Assembly: GCF_037975245.1 (NCBI RefSeq)
Contig: NC_092574.1
Span: 10,999,213-11,063,212 of the forward strand
Length of the DNA: 64,000 nt
From: Apostichopus japonicus
Taxonomy: Eukaryota; Echinodermata; Holothuroidea; Aspidochirotida; Stichopodidae
Direction of reading: 5' to 3'
The translations under genes and the position numbers were made by a program. Below the pieces are notes generated by a model. The model did no database searches. It had not been told where the DNA came from and saw nothing but the letters and a program-made list of their open reading frames with translations. This document shows, in pieces, positions 12,187-23,299 of the stretch (positions are counted from its first letter, which is position 1; the number at the start of each line of letters is the position of its first letter).

Positions 12187-13472
12187 CTTGATACCACTGT
12201 AGCTTCAGTTTTGTGGCATCTATGGAATTTGAGAAAGAAAATATAAAATGTGTTCTTTAAAAGTAACTTTAAGTTGAACATAACAATTGACACATTTAGG
12301 CAGGTTGAGAGGAAATTGAAGTCTTCTCTCTTCCTACCACAGGCAATTATGGGTATGCTATATTTAACAATTTGGATCTTGATAGAAGAAGCATCTGGCT
12401 GTACAATTTACTATGTAGTACAGTGAATATGGTACAAAAGCTGACCCCATAGGAAATCACTCAATACATTTTGACCTTGAATAGACACCATGTATTGATG
12501 TTCTACTGGCCCAATAGAGGACGGCCATCTTGATCTTTCAGTGAAGTTAAGGCAACAGGCTGCAAAATTAACTACGCTTTAACTAGGATTCGCTGACGCC
12601 ATGTAGAGAGCCAGGACCATGGATATGATTATTGGAAAATAGTACTAGGTTACAGTAGTTCAATGTTTGAGGCCTAAGTAATATGTAACATACTAACAAC
12701 AAGATTAAAAAGTCCTGTAAGATACATGTTTGCAAGTCATATCCTACTATAGACTAGTGGATACTTAGTTTGTTTCAGGTTTGAAGTTATGTCATAGCTC
12801 ATGCATCTATTGCATGGGTAAGAAGTCTCATTCATTGTTTTGAAAGAAGGGGTGGGGAAGATGTTACCCTTGTGTACAGTTTCCTTTCCTCAAGCAGCAC
12901 CCTAGCTCCTACTCACATGTTTCTAGGATTGTTTGCCACAAGCTAGTCCATTAGTAACAGTCACTAATACTGTATTATGTGTATAGCCTGATTTTTAAAT
13001 GCAATGGGTAGGCTAAATGGTTCAATAGCTGTTGAGTTAGGCTAAGTTAGTGCTCAAGAAAATAATATAGCTATTAGCTTGAAATCAGTTTCAGTTTTCC
13101 TGATTGATATGATGTTGCATTATGTCACTCACAACTATTGGTTGATCCCACCAGCAAATTTGTAACCTGGGTGGTTCGGGGCAGCACCCAAGAGGTAGAA
13201 AATGTCTCCTTTCTTCTTTTGCTATGGAGACAGAAATTTCAAGGGTCAATGCAATAGTGTTACTCGGGTTTTGACTCTTTTTGTCCAGATATCCAGATAT
13301 GGAAAAACCGGAATATCAACGTTCCAGAGTGTGGTCACATATTTCGAGCAACATATGACGTAATTAGTAAATAATTGGTCCGAAATTTGAAAGGACAGAA
13401 AACATCAACTAGCCCAGTTGCGGGGATAAAAACCTGACGGAAAGATTGAAAAAGCTGGGTTTGATCGATACG
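12187..13472. other. MTIF3-GCNA divergent intergenic region
   Basis: About 1.3 kb separates two head-to-head coding starts (MTIF3 on minus, GCNA on plus), so it should hold both promoters; a shared promoter cannot be shown from sequence alone. A possible 3' splice site for a noncoding MTIF3 exon lies near 12225 (minus). No ORF of note, TATA box or CpG-rich block is evident. Confidence 0.5.
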
Positions 13473-16400
13473 ATGGATTCATCAAGTGATGAAGACATTG
13501 ACATTCTTTTGAGAAGGGCTTCCGATAAATTAGGTTGGTCATCCCAGAAGAACTCCAACGACACTTTCGAAAAGGTAACAAAAGTTAGGGCCTAACAAAA
13601 CAACAATTAACAGGTGTACTATAACGTTAGGCCTAGTAGTAGGTACACTGCAGTAGCCTAGTAATGATAGGTCGGTCTAGACCTAGGGTACATCATACAT
13701 GTAGAAATACGGCCAAAGTATGGACTGCATCAGGGCAAGGATTAAGTCAGACTCGGCCAAAGATGTGTTAAACACATTAACCACATCGCTTGGGCACCTG
13801 CTATTCCTGAGGCTGATGTAAGATGTAAGCGCACTACTATAGTCAGTATTGCGAAGTTCGGCATACTGCGAAAGTTCGGACACCCTAAGAAATACACGAT
13901 TTCACCATGAAAATCTACAGGAAGAGTCAAATTTCACCAAAAAGTACGAAGCTACAGTTATTTTCTCTCCAAAATGACCTGTGTGCAAGAAATTACTTAC
14001 ATATTTGTCAATAAAATGACGAAGATCTATGAAGTCTGTTATAATTACTGAAAAAGCAACTGCGCCACCAATTTTATCACCAGCGCCACACTGGGTTGCG
14101 TGTCCGAACTTCGCAATACTCTAGCAAGAAATACCAGTTCCACAATCACGAAGAATCTTCTTGGAAAACAACGTTGAAACAGTTTGCAGGAAAGAAAGTT
14201 TGGCCGTGTATCGTACTATAACAAAATTCTCCCACCATATGAAGTATATTTTCAAATGATTTATACCAGAAGATTTAGTTTTGGGGTGTTTTAAGTCTTA
14301 AGTGTCCGAACTTCGAAGTCACCATCCTACTAGTAGTAGTAGCATGGTGACTTCGAAGTTCGGACACTTAAGACTTAAAACACCCCAAAACTAAATCTTC
14401 TGGTATAATTCACCAGAAAATATACTTCATATGGTGGGAGAATTTTGTTATAGTACGATACACGGCCAAACTTTCTTTCCTGCAAACTGTTTTTACGTTG
14501 TTTTCCAACAAGATTCTTCGTGATTGTGGAACTGGTATTTCTTTGCTAGAGTATTGCGAAGTTTGGACACGCAACCCACAGTGTGGCGCTGGTGATAAAA
14601 TTGGTGGCGCAGTTGCTCTTTCAGTAATTATAACAGACTTCATAGATCTTTGTCATTTTGTTGACAAATATGTAAGTAATTTCTTGCACACGGGTCATTT
14701 TGGAGAGAAAATAACTGTAGCTTCGTACTTTTTGGTGATATTTGGCTCTTCCTGTAGTTTTTCATGGTGAAATCGTGTATTTCTTAGGGTGTCCGAACTT
14801 CACAGTATGCCGAACTTCGCAATACTGACTATACTACTAGATATAAGCTATGAAAAATCAATGCGGGAAAAGGATATGAATAGGCAGATATACATGAGAG
14901 TACAGAAATACTAAAATGAAACACTGTAGGATAATGTAAAAAAGGGTTACAGGCCAAGAGACCAAAGGTCCGCGAGACTGAAAGTCCGCGAGACTGGGAA
15001 ATTAAAAAAAGGTCTGCGACACCAAAGGTCTTCAAAACCGATGTCCGAGAGACCGAGGGTCCGCGAGACCGAAACCATTACTAGGCCTGGAATAGTGGTA
15101 AGACAAATATTACTACTGGTAATATTACGTTGATAAAGCGTGTTCTTAAAATGAATTTACAGCCGTTTCTTTTCAAAGTGGATACCAGTGACTTGCGCAA
15201 GGGGGCTGGGGCGGCTTGCATTGATACTAGACCTCCATCAGTGGCGTAACCATGCAGAGGGGGTTGCAGGGGGAGAAAGACCCCGCTCTCAAGTCTCGCC
15301 CCCCCACCCCTGCTGCCCCGAAATGAAATTTTAGAATACAATATAACTTAATAATTAGATATACAGTAGCGATACCCTATTTTAAACAATATTGACCCCT
15401 TGTCAATCTCTTTGACCCCCTCTAATGAAAATTTCTAGTTACGCATATCGATCGACCTTCCATAGACCATCGGTCTCGAGAACCTCTGGTCTCGTGGAAT
15501 TCCCCCTAAAAAAGTATGAACTGCAAGTTTATCTATCAACTGAGCAAATCAGACAGAAATAATACCTGCACATATCCTTACCATGAAATACTGATAAAGG
15601 TGATTTACTTCATTTGTCAGGTATCATGTTACTAGAATATATCAGTTCTAATGTATAAGACAAAATATGACAATACCAACAGGTAACAATGGAAATTGAT
15701 TGGATCAGTACATTCCCTGATATTAATGCATTATTCGTTTAAGAAGTTGTCTTTTGGAAAATTACCTTCTATGGTAATAATCATGTGCAATTAGTATAAA
15801 GTTTGCCTAAGGTGGTAAATTATAGTAAACATGATTTTTTTTGTTTTTCATTTCCAGCTCCTCAAAAATGTAGAAGAGTCTAAGAAGAAAAAGAAACCCT
15901 ATTCTTCAAGGGTTAGGAGACAGACACCTACATCAAGGAGACCACAGAATTCTATTCCTCACAGTGCAACAGAGGTACCCTCTATAAAAAGAACTTTGTC
16001 CTTTAAAAACTGCACTGAAAAATCTTCAAGGGAAGCTCTAAAGAATACACTTCATGAAACAAGTGGCAACATTGACTCGACGACCTCCCTTCAAACAAAC
16101 CTGTTACTCAGTGCAAAGGATAACAGTGGCGTTTCAAAGCCAGATGATCATTTTGAAGGTATCAGAAGCAATGCAGGTAATTTTTTCCTCAGCAGGAACA
16201 TTGAAACTGTTGGTAGTGAAGAAGAGTTTGATAAATGTCCATCATATAAGTCCAAAATTGATTCTCCTTCCTTTGGAGGCTCGACTGTTGAGAAAACAGC
16301 CAATTACGTCGAAGATGTCAACAAAGAAAACTCTTGGGTAGATAGCAATAAGAAGGAATGTGGTGCGAGAACAGACAAAGGAGCTTTTGTTTCCCCTAAA

Positions 16401-19400
16401 TGTCATCAATCCTGGTCCCAATATAGAGAAAAAGATGAGGAGAGTTCAGACTGTGAAGATGAAGCCGATGGGAGGAAACCTGCGATCAAATGTGACACAC
16501 CTTCTGGAGAATCCAGTGATGAGGACGACACAGATCTACCACCTCTGAGTCTTACTCAAAGACTGTTGAAAAATTATCGCAGTAAGAAAACCTTGGAAGG
16601 TAACGACAAAGTAGGGCCAAAAAGAGATGTCAATCCTGAAAACAGAGGTCAAGTACTTAAAGAAACTAATGACTTAACTAACAATGAAGATAAAAATGAC
16701 AAGTAAGTATTAAAAATGATAAATCTCTATGAAATTTGATGTAGAGGACAGGTGTATACTGTAGGATTAACCATATTGTGTGTTCTGAAAAGAGTTTTCA
16801 TCAATGATTTCATCCCTCTCTTCCCCCACCCAAATTCAAAATACTGAAGTCACAATTTATAACTGAAAATCTTTCTCTTTCTATAAATTTGTCAGAAAAT
16901 CAAGCTGCGGTGGAAATTTTACAAGCTCAGATGAAGAGGACTTTGAGAAATGTTAGTAAGACTTATTTTGAGGGATTATAGACTTAGAGAGGCTGTTAAC
17001 CTGTTTAGTGCAGTAACTGACTTCATCAGACACACTGACCTACGGTACAGTAGTCTCCTATTCATTTATGCACTCTGATCTACCTAGCCTATAACAAGTT
17101 GGTAAAATTCTTGCCCAGCTCCCAATTATCCTCCATGGGTCACGACTTTCTTCCTTCCAAGTCACCATGCCAAAAGCTGACATGTTTTCTTCGGGCTGGA
17201 ATTTTTTCCACCTGAAACAGCATTCTACAATTACCATACTTTATGTGTCTACTAGTTTCTGATCCCTAGAGGGTCATTGGCAGTGCACATCAAGAATGTT
17301 ACCAGTTGTTATAAACAAGGTACTGTAGGTCGGAGTGCATATGAAAGGAGACATACTGTAAGTATTGTCATTAGTAAATACCCAAACCAGTTAGTTTTGT
17401 GTTAACAGGAAAAACCAAAAAATTTCTCTGAGATACAACTGTGACATAAAGTAAAACAACCAGAAACTTTTAAATTATCGTTGTAAGAAAGAATGGATTT
17501 TCTCTTTTCCTAGTCATAGATAACTGTAGCCATTAATGACTTGTTGCTGTGAACTTATGACTGTTGTATATTCAAAGTGGATGACCAGTTTCTTTATATC
17601 CTTCAAACCACTATTGACTGGTCTGCGGTTGTACATTCATTTTTCAACATGCATTACATCTCTTTGCTGAATTGTTGATTAATTTGACAGTTCTTTTGAG
17701 GATGAAAACTCCAGTGAAGTCCACACCAAAGATCAGTGAAGAGTTAGATTCTGATGAAGACTTCATTAATGATGAACCTCTCCCAGAAGAAGATGAAGAT
17801 GGCCCTCTGTTTTACTATAAACAAGACAATGAGGAAGACACTGTTTCTTCTGTACAGGTTGGTTCATCTCCACTCCTTTTTTATCTACATTGGAAGATAA
17901 AATATTATTACCATTTCCAGAGGAAACATCTATAAAGGAAAAATTTGTGTTTGAACAAAAGAGTAGAACCTAGAAACATAGTGTCTAGTCTTCTGGTAAA
18001 GCCAGCTGACTGATGGACTGCGACCCGACTCAACTGCTGTTTCCATGGAGATATATTTACTACCAATATCTCTATAACATGTACATGAAGTACAGAGGTA
18101 TTAATAATTTGTGTTTTCTATTGTGCATATACTTTCACTCTTTACAGCCAATGACTGAAAAAATTAACATTTCATTTCATTTTTGAAATATTATTATCTG
18201 TATTATATTTCCACCTTACTGTGTTAAATAAAAAGACACTGCAGCAAGTGAATATTTAATGGCATTTGATAAAACAAACGTTTGTAACAGTCATGATACT
18301 AAGTGACTGTGACCAATACAATCCCAAATGCAATGTTAAGAACATACTGTATGTTTAAAATATTTTGTGAACTGAATGTTATTAATAACCATTTGGATGA
18401 AATGTACTTTAGAAAGAGAAGAACCCATTACATTCTTTCTTTTAAAGACTCCCAGCTCTGTTCTGCGCGATCAAACCAACAAGTCACTCGAAAACCAAGC
18501 CGCATTTGTGAGAAGCTCCTCCGAGTCTAGTGATGATAGCGACGTCTTTGCGACTCCCATCAGACCAAAATGGATTGATAAGAGGAAGGATAAAGGTATT
18601 TATTATAGGCTTTTCAGTACGCAACTATATCTGTTTCTATATTAACATAACCCAACGCTACATTAAGTACTTTCCCTCACCAAATTAGCTCGTGATATCC
18701 TGACTTGCTTTCTTTTCAGAAAATTCTCTTTCATCATTCAAAACACCAGTCAACAAATTTCTCGAGAGAAAGAAAGAGTCTTTCCTGGAATCTCTGAATA
18801 CTCCGCCGGTCGGAACTCCTGTCCGTTCACCGTTTGTGAAAGACTTCAAGAAAAAGAGGACTGAACTGACTGCAAAACTCTTTGCCATGTTCAACAAGAC
18901 AGTGTTTGAAAGCAAAGTCAGACCCTTTCTTGATAGTGTTTTTTTTCCATTTTGTGTCCTCTATGTAACAGACTTCATTGATTGCATATTGCCACAGCCC
19001 GCAATGCCTTCAAAGCTTTATGTCATGTGGCAAAACATACCAAACTGATGTCAAAACCCTTCCATAGAGCTTAGGCTACACAAATATTTAGAGCCATTTT
19101 TTGAGGTCAGCCATTGCTAGAACACTTTTATTGTGATAGTTTTAAGGGGATATATATTTTTACAAGCCCCAACAAGTTCACAAAATGATGCCAAAGCTAG
19201 GCTTTTCTTAATTACAACTGTGTATTTGCTTATTGTAGTCCTGGGCAGGGGAAAAACAGTTACAAAAATGTGGTTGGGCTAAACTGTGACCCTCCTTCGA
19301 AGGCAAAGAGTCAAGTACAGCCCACTACTGAATCTTACGTGGATATGACCCACAATATCGAAAGGGCGAAAAGAAAAACATGCACACAAGTGATCTATAT

Positions 19401-22400
19401 ATTGGACTTTCTGAGAAGATTAGGGAAATTGGTTGGCCTCTTAATTTGCTGGACCCTTGGTTACTGCCACATTGCTGGATGGTCAAGTCTGCCCCTGGTC
19501 CTATGTCAACCGATGCAAAGTACATAATACATTTGTGCAAGGGCGTAGGAACCGGGGGGGCTGGGGGGCGCCAGCCCCCCCAGTGAAAAATGTGGAGGGG
19601 CGGAAGTATCATTCCGCCCCCCCGGTTCGCAAGTCAGAAAACCCCTTTTTCATTTCCAAATGAGAAAAAAAATCTCATTTGGAGCACCAAATTGCATCTA
19701 AGGTCAGGTGAAAATACAAAATTAAGTTTACAAAATGGAGTGGGTGTTGAAGTGTGCTATATTGCACCAAATTGCATCTGAGGCCACCTGGAAATGCAAA
19801 AAATTCCAAAGGGGAGGGGGACACCCCCTCCCCTTAGACCCCTCCTCCAGGCCGGCCATCAGTCTTCAGCCCCCCCCACTCAAAAGTACCTTCCTACGCC
19901 ACTGCATTTGTGCATAACTTGTGTTTAGAAAAAAATGGTTGGAAGAACATCTTCAAAGGTCATTGATGATTTGAATCATTGCTGTAACATTCATGATTTG
20001 AATCATTGCAACAATGATTTGAATCATTGCTGTTATGGATCTACCAACATATCTGGGTCTGTTGTGGCTATGACCGGATTCAAAAAGTGCTTTCCAATAT
20101 TCAGAAAAGTATTAAGGAACCAATTAAAGTGTAAAGAACCCTTCCACTTTGACACATATATATATATTTAGCTGTAGCTGATAAACTTTAAGTGTATTTT
20201 GTTGTGTCTTACATTTTCTAGATTCCTGACAACCTGGAAATACTATGGAATAAACGAATGACAAAGACAGCTGGATACTGTGTCTACACCAAACGCAAAT
20301 TCAGTTCTGTTAGAGAGGTCAGAATAGAACTTTCTGAGAAAGTGTGCGACTCTGCAGGTGAGGTTCTGAATATTCGCAATGTCTGCAGCAAAATCAGCCA
20401 GGTCGGACGATTCTCCAACTCTGGCTAGTATCACGCTATACTGTCCTCTCATATCATGCTTCAAAGCACTCGTACTGACAGTATGAACAGTTCCTAATAT
20501 TTATCCGATAGAAACATGCAGGATATTTCATACTACTTATACTGTCAGTTCGAGTGCTTTGAAGTAGGACATGAAAGTACAGTATCGAAAAAACAATTGT
20601 TCCATTTGGGTGGCATGTGCTTAGTTTGTGACTCTGCTGGTATTCGAGACCAAGCTAGGACGATTTTTTTCTTTTCCTCATTTTCAATGCATGATTGGTT
20701 TCCTTTCAGTAAATAGTTTTCTTTGCGTTAAGCTTATTAATTATGATTGCTTCACAGTTTCTGGTATGCTCTGCTTTCTCTCTAACAGAGCGTTTACGAG
20801 ACACCCTGATTCACGAGCTGTGCCACGCTGCCTGTTGGCTGATTCACGGGGTCAACGATGGACATGGACGATTCTGGAAGTACTGGTTAGTGACCAATCA
20901 AATAACAGGAATCCTTTGGAGCTTTACCATATGTATCGCAAATAATCAGAAAAGTGAGCAATGAAAACCAAGTGCATTTACTGAACCAAAGCTACAGGTT
21001 AAGAGAAAATAAGATTGGAATTACCCCAAGCCTGTCCCAAGCTGTAAGCAGTAAGAACACAGATGTGACATGATCATCGATTCACTTTGTCCAGAGACTG
21101 CCCAAATTGTTTGCAACCCTCTCTTTAGTCCCATTTCCCATTTCAGCCCTCGCTCGCTAGCCCCTCACAGTGTAATGAAATTTCAGACCATATGCCCACA
21201 TAAAAATAAATGGTGGAAATAGTTGTAACTAACAATCGGTTGTCAGAGAAGATCCTCTTTAACAGTGTCTTCGTGCTTTTGTAATTTACTTTAAGTTTAG
21301 CAGGTGATGTAGAGCAACGTGTAGTAAGTGTAAGGTTGATTGGGTATCGTTGAGGATTTAACAGTGAAACAAAAACATTGGCATTAGCAGAAACAACGTC
21401 GTGTCAAAGAGAATCTCTTTCGTAGGATATCTGCTCACTTTCACATCCCTGATTAGAACGTAGAGCTGAATTCATTACCTTTGTTGTTATTATCTGAGAG
21501 TACTAGATAGTTTGTCCAGATCGACAATATGTTGAGTTGTCCAATGAAGTTTGATTCCTTGAGTTTTGTCTGGAGACTGTGATATGTTCATATTACTACA
21601 TAATTAGGTCATTGTACAAACACAAAGGCACACCTGCCAAACTTTTTTGTGGAAGCTGTTGATGCTTTTCTCCCAAAATTAAAGGAATTATTCTTTTAGG
21701 AGACTGATTACTTTACTCGCCTTGTCAATGTTCCATCAGAAATACCTAGTGCATTGCTGATAGCATGATTGTATCCTAGGTGAGACTAACCTACAAAAGA
21801 TTTGTACCCTGCTCATAGCATGATTGTATCCTAGGTGAGGCTAACCTACAAAACATTTGTTGATGACCTTGTAGTTCCTCTGTTTCTCCTCCAGGGCCTG
21901 TAAAGCAAATGTAGCACATCCTGAGATTCCTATGGTAAAGCGTTGCCATAGCTACGAGATACACACCAAGTTTAAATACCAATGTCAACAGTGTAAGGCC
22001 ATGTGAGTATAATGCTGATATATCATGTGAATAAACCAGGTGTATGCTGAGCCTCAACCTGGTTAGGTAGTGCCTGTGCTACTATGTTTTGATTTCCCCA
22101 GGACAAGTTTTCTTGTTCCTATCTGACGTGAGCGCCTAGGTGGTTTTACAAAGTTCTTTTTAAAATGTGCATATTTTTAGGTACCGTAGTTGCAACGATA
22201 TTGTAACAAATACAGTGAAAACATCTCTAGACAGTTAGTTGGCCATCTAGTTACACCAATTTGATCACAGAAAGACAAATTTTCAATAGTAACAGTCCTT
22301 CAACCATTCTTACCTCACATGGCATGTTGCATTTCAACCTACAAATCGGGTACCATTGTCATAAAGGTGCCCTTCAAAAAGACATTTCCCACACAGGAGA

Positions 22401-23299
22401 TGAGGAATCTCTCAACTAAGACCCCTCCTTCTGGTGGTGAAAGATTTGTCCTCCGTCAGGTAAAAATATAGTAAACCTAGATAGTTTTCACGACGACCAG
22501 AACCTGATCCATGCTTCAAACTATATCCATGTCCAGTTTGAACCTGTTGTGACATTAATTCAACAAGCTATACCGATACAAGTTGTTGACCTAAAGTAAA
22601 CAATTAAAAACACTGAATGCTTGCATTGGTAAGTTTCATGGCCCACAAATTTAATGTTTTTTATTTTGCATTCTTCTTTGTTATACTTTGAAGCATATGC
22701 CCAACTGCACCATTTCTTTGTAGCGTTTGCTGGATTACAGGTTATATTCCCAGGCACCTTATTCTCCTTTTACAAGTTAATGGTACAGAGTTTGGTGTCG
22801 ACACATTGTCACAACTGGAACTCAACGTTCAACTTCAAGGTACAATTGCATGCATTTGAAAGTGGCCGACAAAGAATAAAACTTCACCGTAAGGCATAAG
22901 TGAATCATTGCTTTATTTTTTTATAAGCCAAAAATTGCTGTGCATCCCACTATTTAACTGCAGATGTAGCGTTTATAAATCCAACATTCAATAAAACCAC
23001 CTCATGTAATTCATTGCCTCAAACAGTTTTTTTTTCCCCCAATAATTTTTAGTGTCGGTCGACATTCCAAGTCCCTGGATGTGACAAAGAAGTGTTGCGG
23101 ACTTTGCCGTGGCCGATTCGTCCTCCTACCGACAGGAAAAGGCAAAGAAGGAAAGAAGCAGCAACCCAATAAATTTGCAATGTTTGTCAAAGAAAATTAT
23201 GCCTCTATCAAGAAGAGTAACGACCGCTTCAAACACGCAGACGTGATGCGAGTTCTCGGCCAAGAATTTGCCAGGAAAGCTACCATTGCTGTTGATTGA
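13473..23299 (+). CDS. GCNA: Germ cell nuclear acidic protein, SprT-like metalloprotease
   Basis: GCNA (ACRC) family proteins are germ-cell nuclear proteins with a Spartan/SprT-type protease that counters DNA-protein crosslinks. Ten exons: 13473-13574, 15858-16702, 16896-16951, 17691-17857, 18448-18595, 18720-18916, 20222-20357, 20789-20885, 21895-22002, 23053-23299 (stop TGA). The phases chain without a break to 700 aa. Domains: N-terminus with a hydrophobic patch in acids (EDIDILL, about 7-13), which resembles a SUMO-interacting motif; acidic Ser/Glu/Asp-rich disordered region to about 440; SprT-like core about 485-600 with HELCH (559-563) and a likely third zinc ligand in GHGRFW (His 576); zinc ribbon with C613xxC616 and C634xxC637 plus GRHSKSLD; HMG-box-like tail (PNKFAMFVKENYASIKKSND). 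The exon 3 donor (GTTAGT at 16952) was chosen because the nearby GTAAGA would put a stop in exon 4. Confidence 0.92.
13844..14827. mobile_element. Foldback/MITE-like element forming a ~1-kb palindrome
   Basis: Left arm about 13838-14325 and right arm about 14344-14833 are near-perfect reverse complements (about 490 bp each) around an 18-bp spacer of TAG-repeat sequence. The outer ends read CAGTATTGCGAAGTTCGG, flanked by ACTATAGT (13836-13843) and ACTATACT (14828-14835), an 8-bp duplication with one mismatch. The terminal word recurs inside each arm (CCGAACTTCGCAATACT near 14106; mirrored near 14549) and at the centre (GTGTCCGAACTTCGAAGTC), so each arm appears to be a compound of smaller elements. 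It lies in GCNA intron 1. No transposase. Confidence 0.85.
14944..15506. mobile_element. Inverted-repeat element built of GAGACC/GGTCCGCG words
   Basis: Both ends consist of repeated GAGACCAAAGGTCCGCGAG-like words in opposite orientation (14958-15075 and, inverted, 15453-15495). It is flanked by TAAAAAA at 14937-14943 and 15507-15513, a possible 7-bp target-site duplication, though that sequence is low complexity. It lies in GCNA intron 1. The interior contains a second, degenerate hAT-like piece starting CAGTGGCGTAAC near 15239. Confidence 0.6.
15858..16702 (+). CDS. GCNA: GCNA exon 2, disordered acidic region
   Basis: 845-nt exon encoding residues 35-316: a Lys/Arg cluster (EESKKKKKPYSSRVRRQ), then Ser/Thr-rich sequence and, near residues 225-265, Asp/Glu/Ser stretches (EESSDCEDEADG, GESSDEDDTDLPPLSLTQRL). 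Low-complexity acidic sequence gives the family its name. Acceptor is CCAG at 15854-15857; the donor GTAAGT starts at 16703 (phase 2). Confidence 0.9.
19538..19904. mobile_element. hAT-like MITE, 367 bp
   Basis: Lies in GCNA intron 6. Ends: left CAAGGGCGTAGGAACC, right (reverse complement) CAGTGGCGTAGGAAGG, both followed by G-rich sequence. Exact 8-bp duplication CATTTGTG at 19530-19537 and 19905-19912. No coding capacity. Confidence 0.85.
19951..20038. repeat. Short tandem repeat of ATGATTTGAATCATTGC
   Basis: Three copies of the 17-bp word ATGATTTGAATCATTGC, itself partly palindromic (GATTTGAATC), separated by short spacers, in GCNA intron 6. Confidence 0.75.
20222..22002 (+). CDS. GCNA: GCNA exons 7-9: SprT-like catalytic domain and first zinc-ribbon cysteines
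   Basis: Exon 7 (20222-20357) encodes IPDNLEILWNKRMTKTAGYC, the start of the SprT fold. Exon 8 (20789-20885) encodes RLRDTLIHELCHAACWLIHG and NDGHGRFWKYW, with the HExxH zinc-binding glutamate and histidines intact, so the protease is predicted to be catalytically competent. Exon 9 (21895-22002) encodes CHSYEIHTKFKYQCQQCK. Borders: acceptor TAG before 20222, donor GTGAGG after 20357, acceptor ACAG before 20789, donor GTTAGT after 20885, acceptor CCAG before 21895, donor GTGAGT after 22002. Confidence 0.93.
20433..20600. repeat. Imperfect inverted repeat in GCNA intron 7
   Basis: CTTCAAAGCACTCGTACTGA at 20459-20478 is mirrored by a segment ending in GAGTGCTTTGAAG near 20564. Weaker pairing extends outward (TATACTGTCCTCTCAT against ATGAAAGTACAGTAT), giving a long imperfect hairpin with a loop of about 50 nt. 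Confidence 0.65.
21761..21864. repeat. 55-bp tandem duplication before GCNA exon 9
   Basis: TAGCATGATTGTATCCTAGG occurs at 21761 and again at 21816, with near-identical continuation (TGAGACTAACCTACAAAA against TGAGGCTAACCTACAAAA). It ends about 30 nt before the exon 9 start at 21895. Confidence 0.85.

Noticed and set aside
15236-15450. A further hAT-like element starting CAGTGGCGTAAC
   Set aside because: The right end (GTTACGC) lacks the expected terminus and the flanking ACCTCCAT/ACCTTCCAT pair is imperfect; too degraded to call separately.
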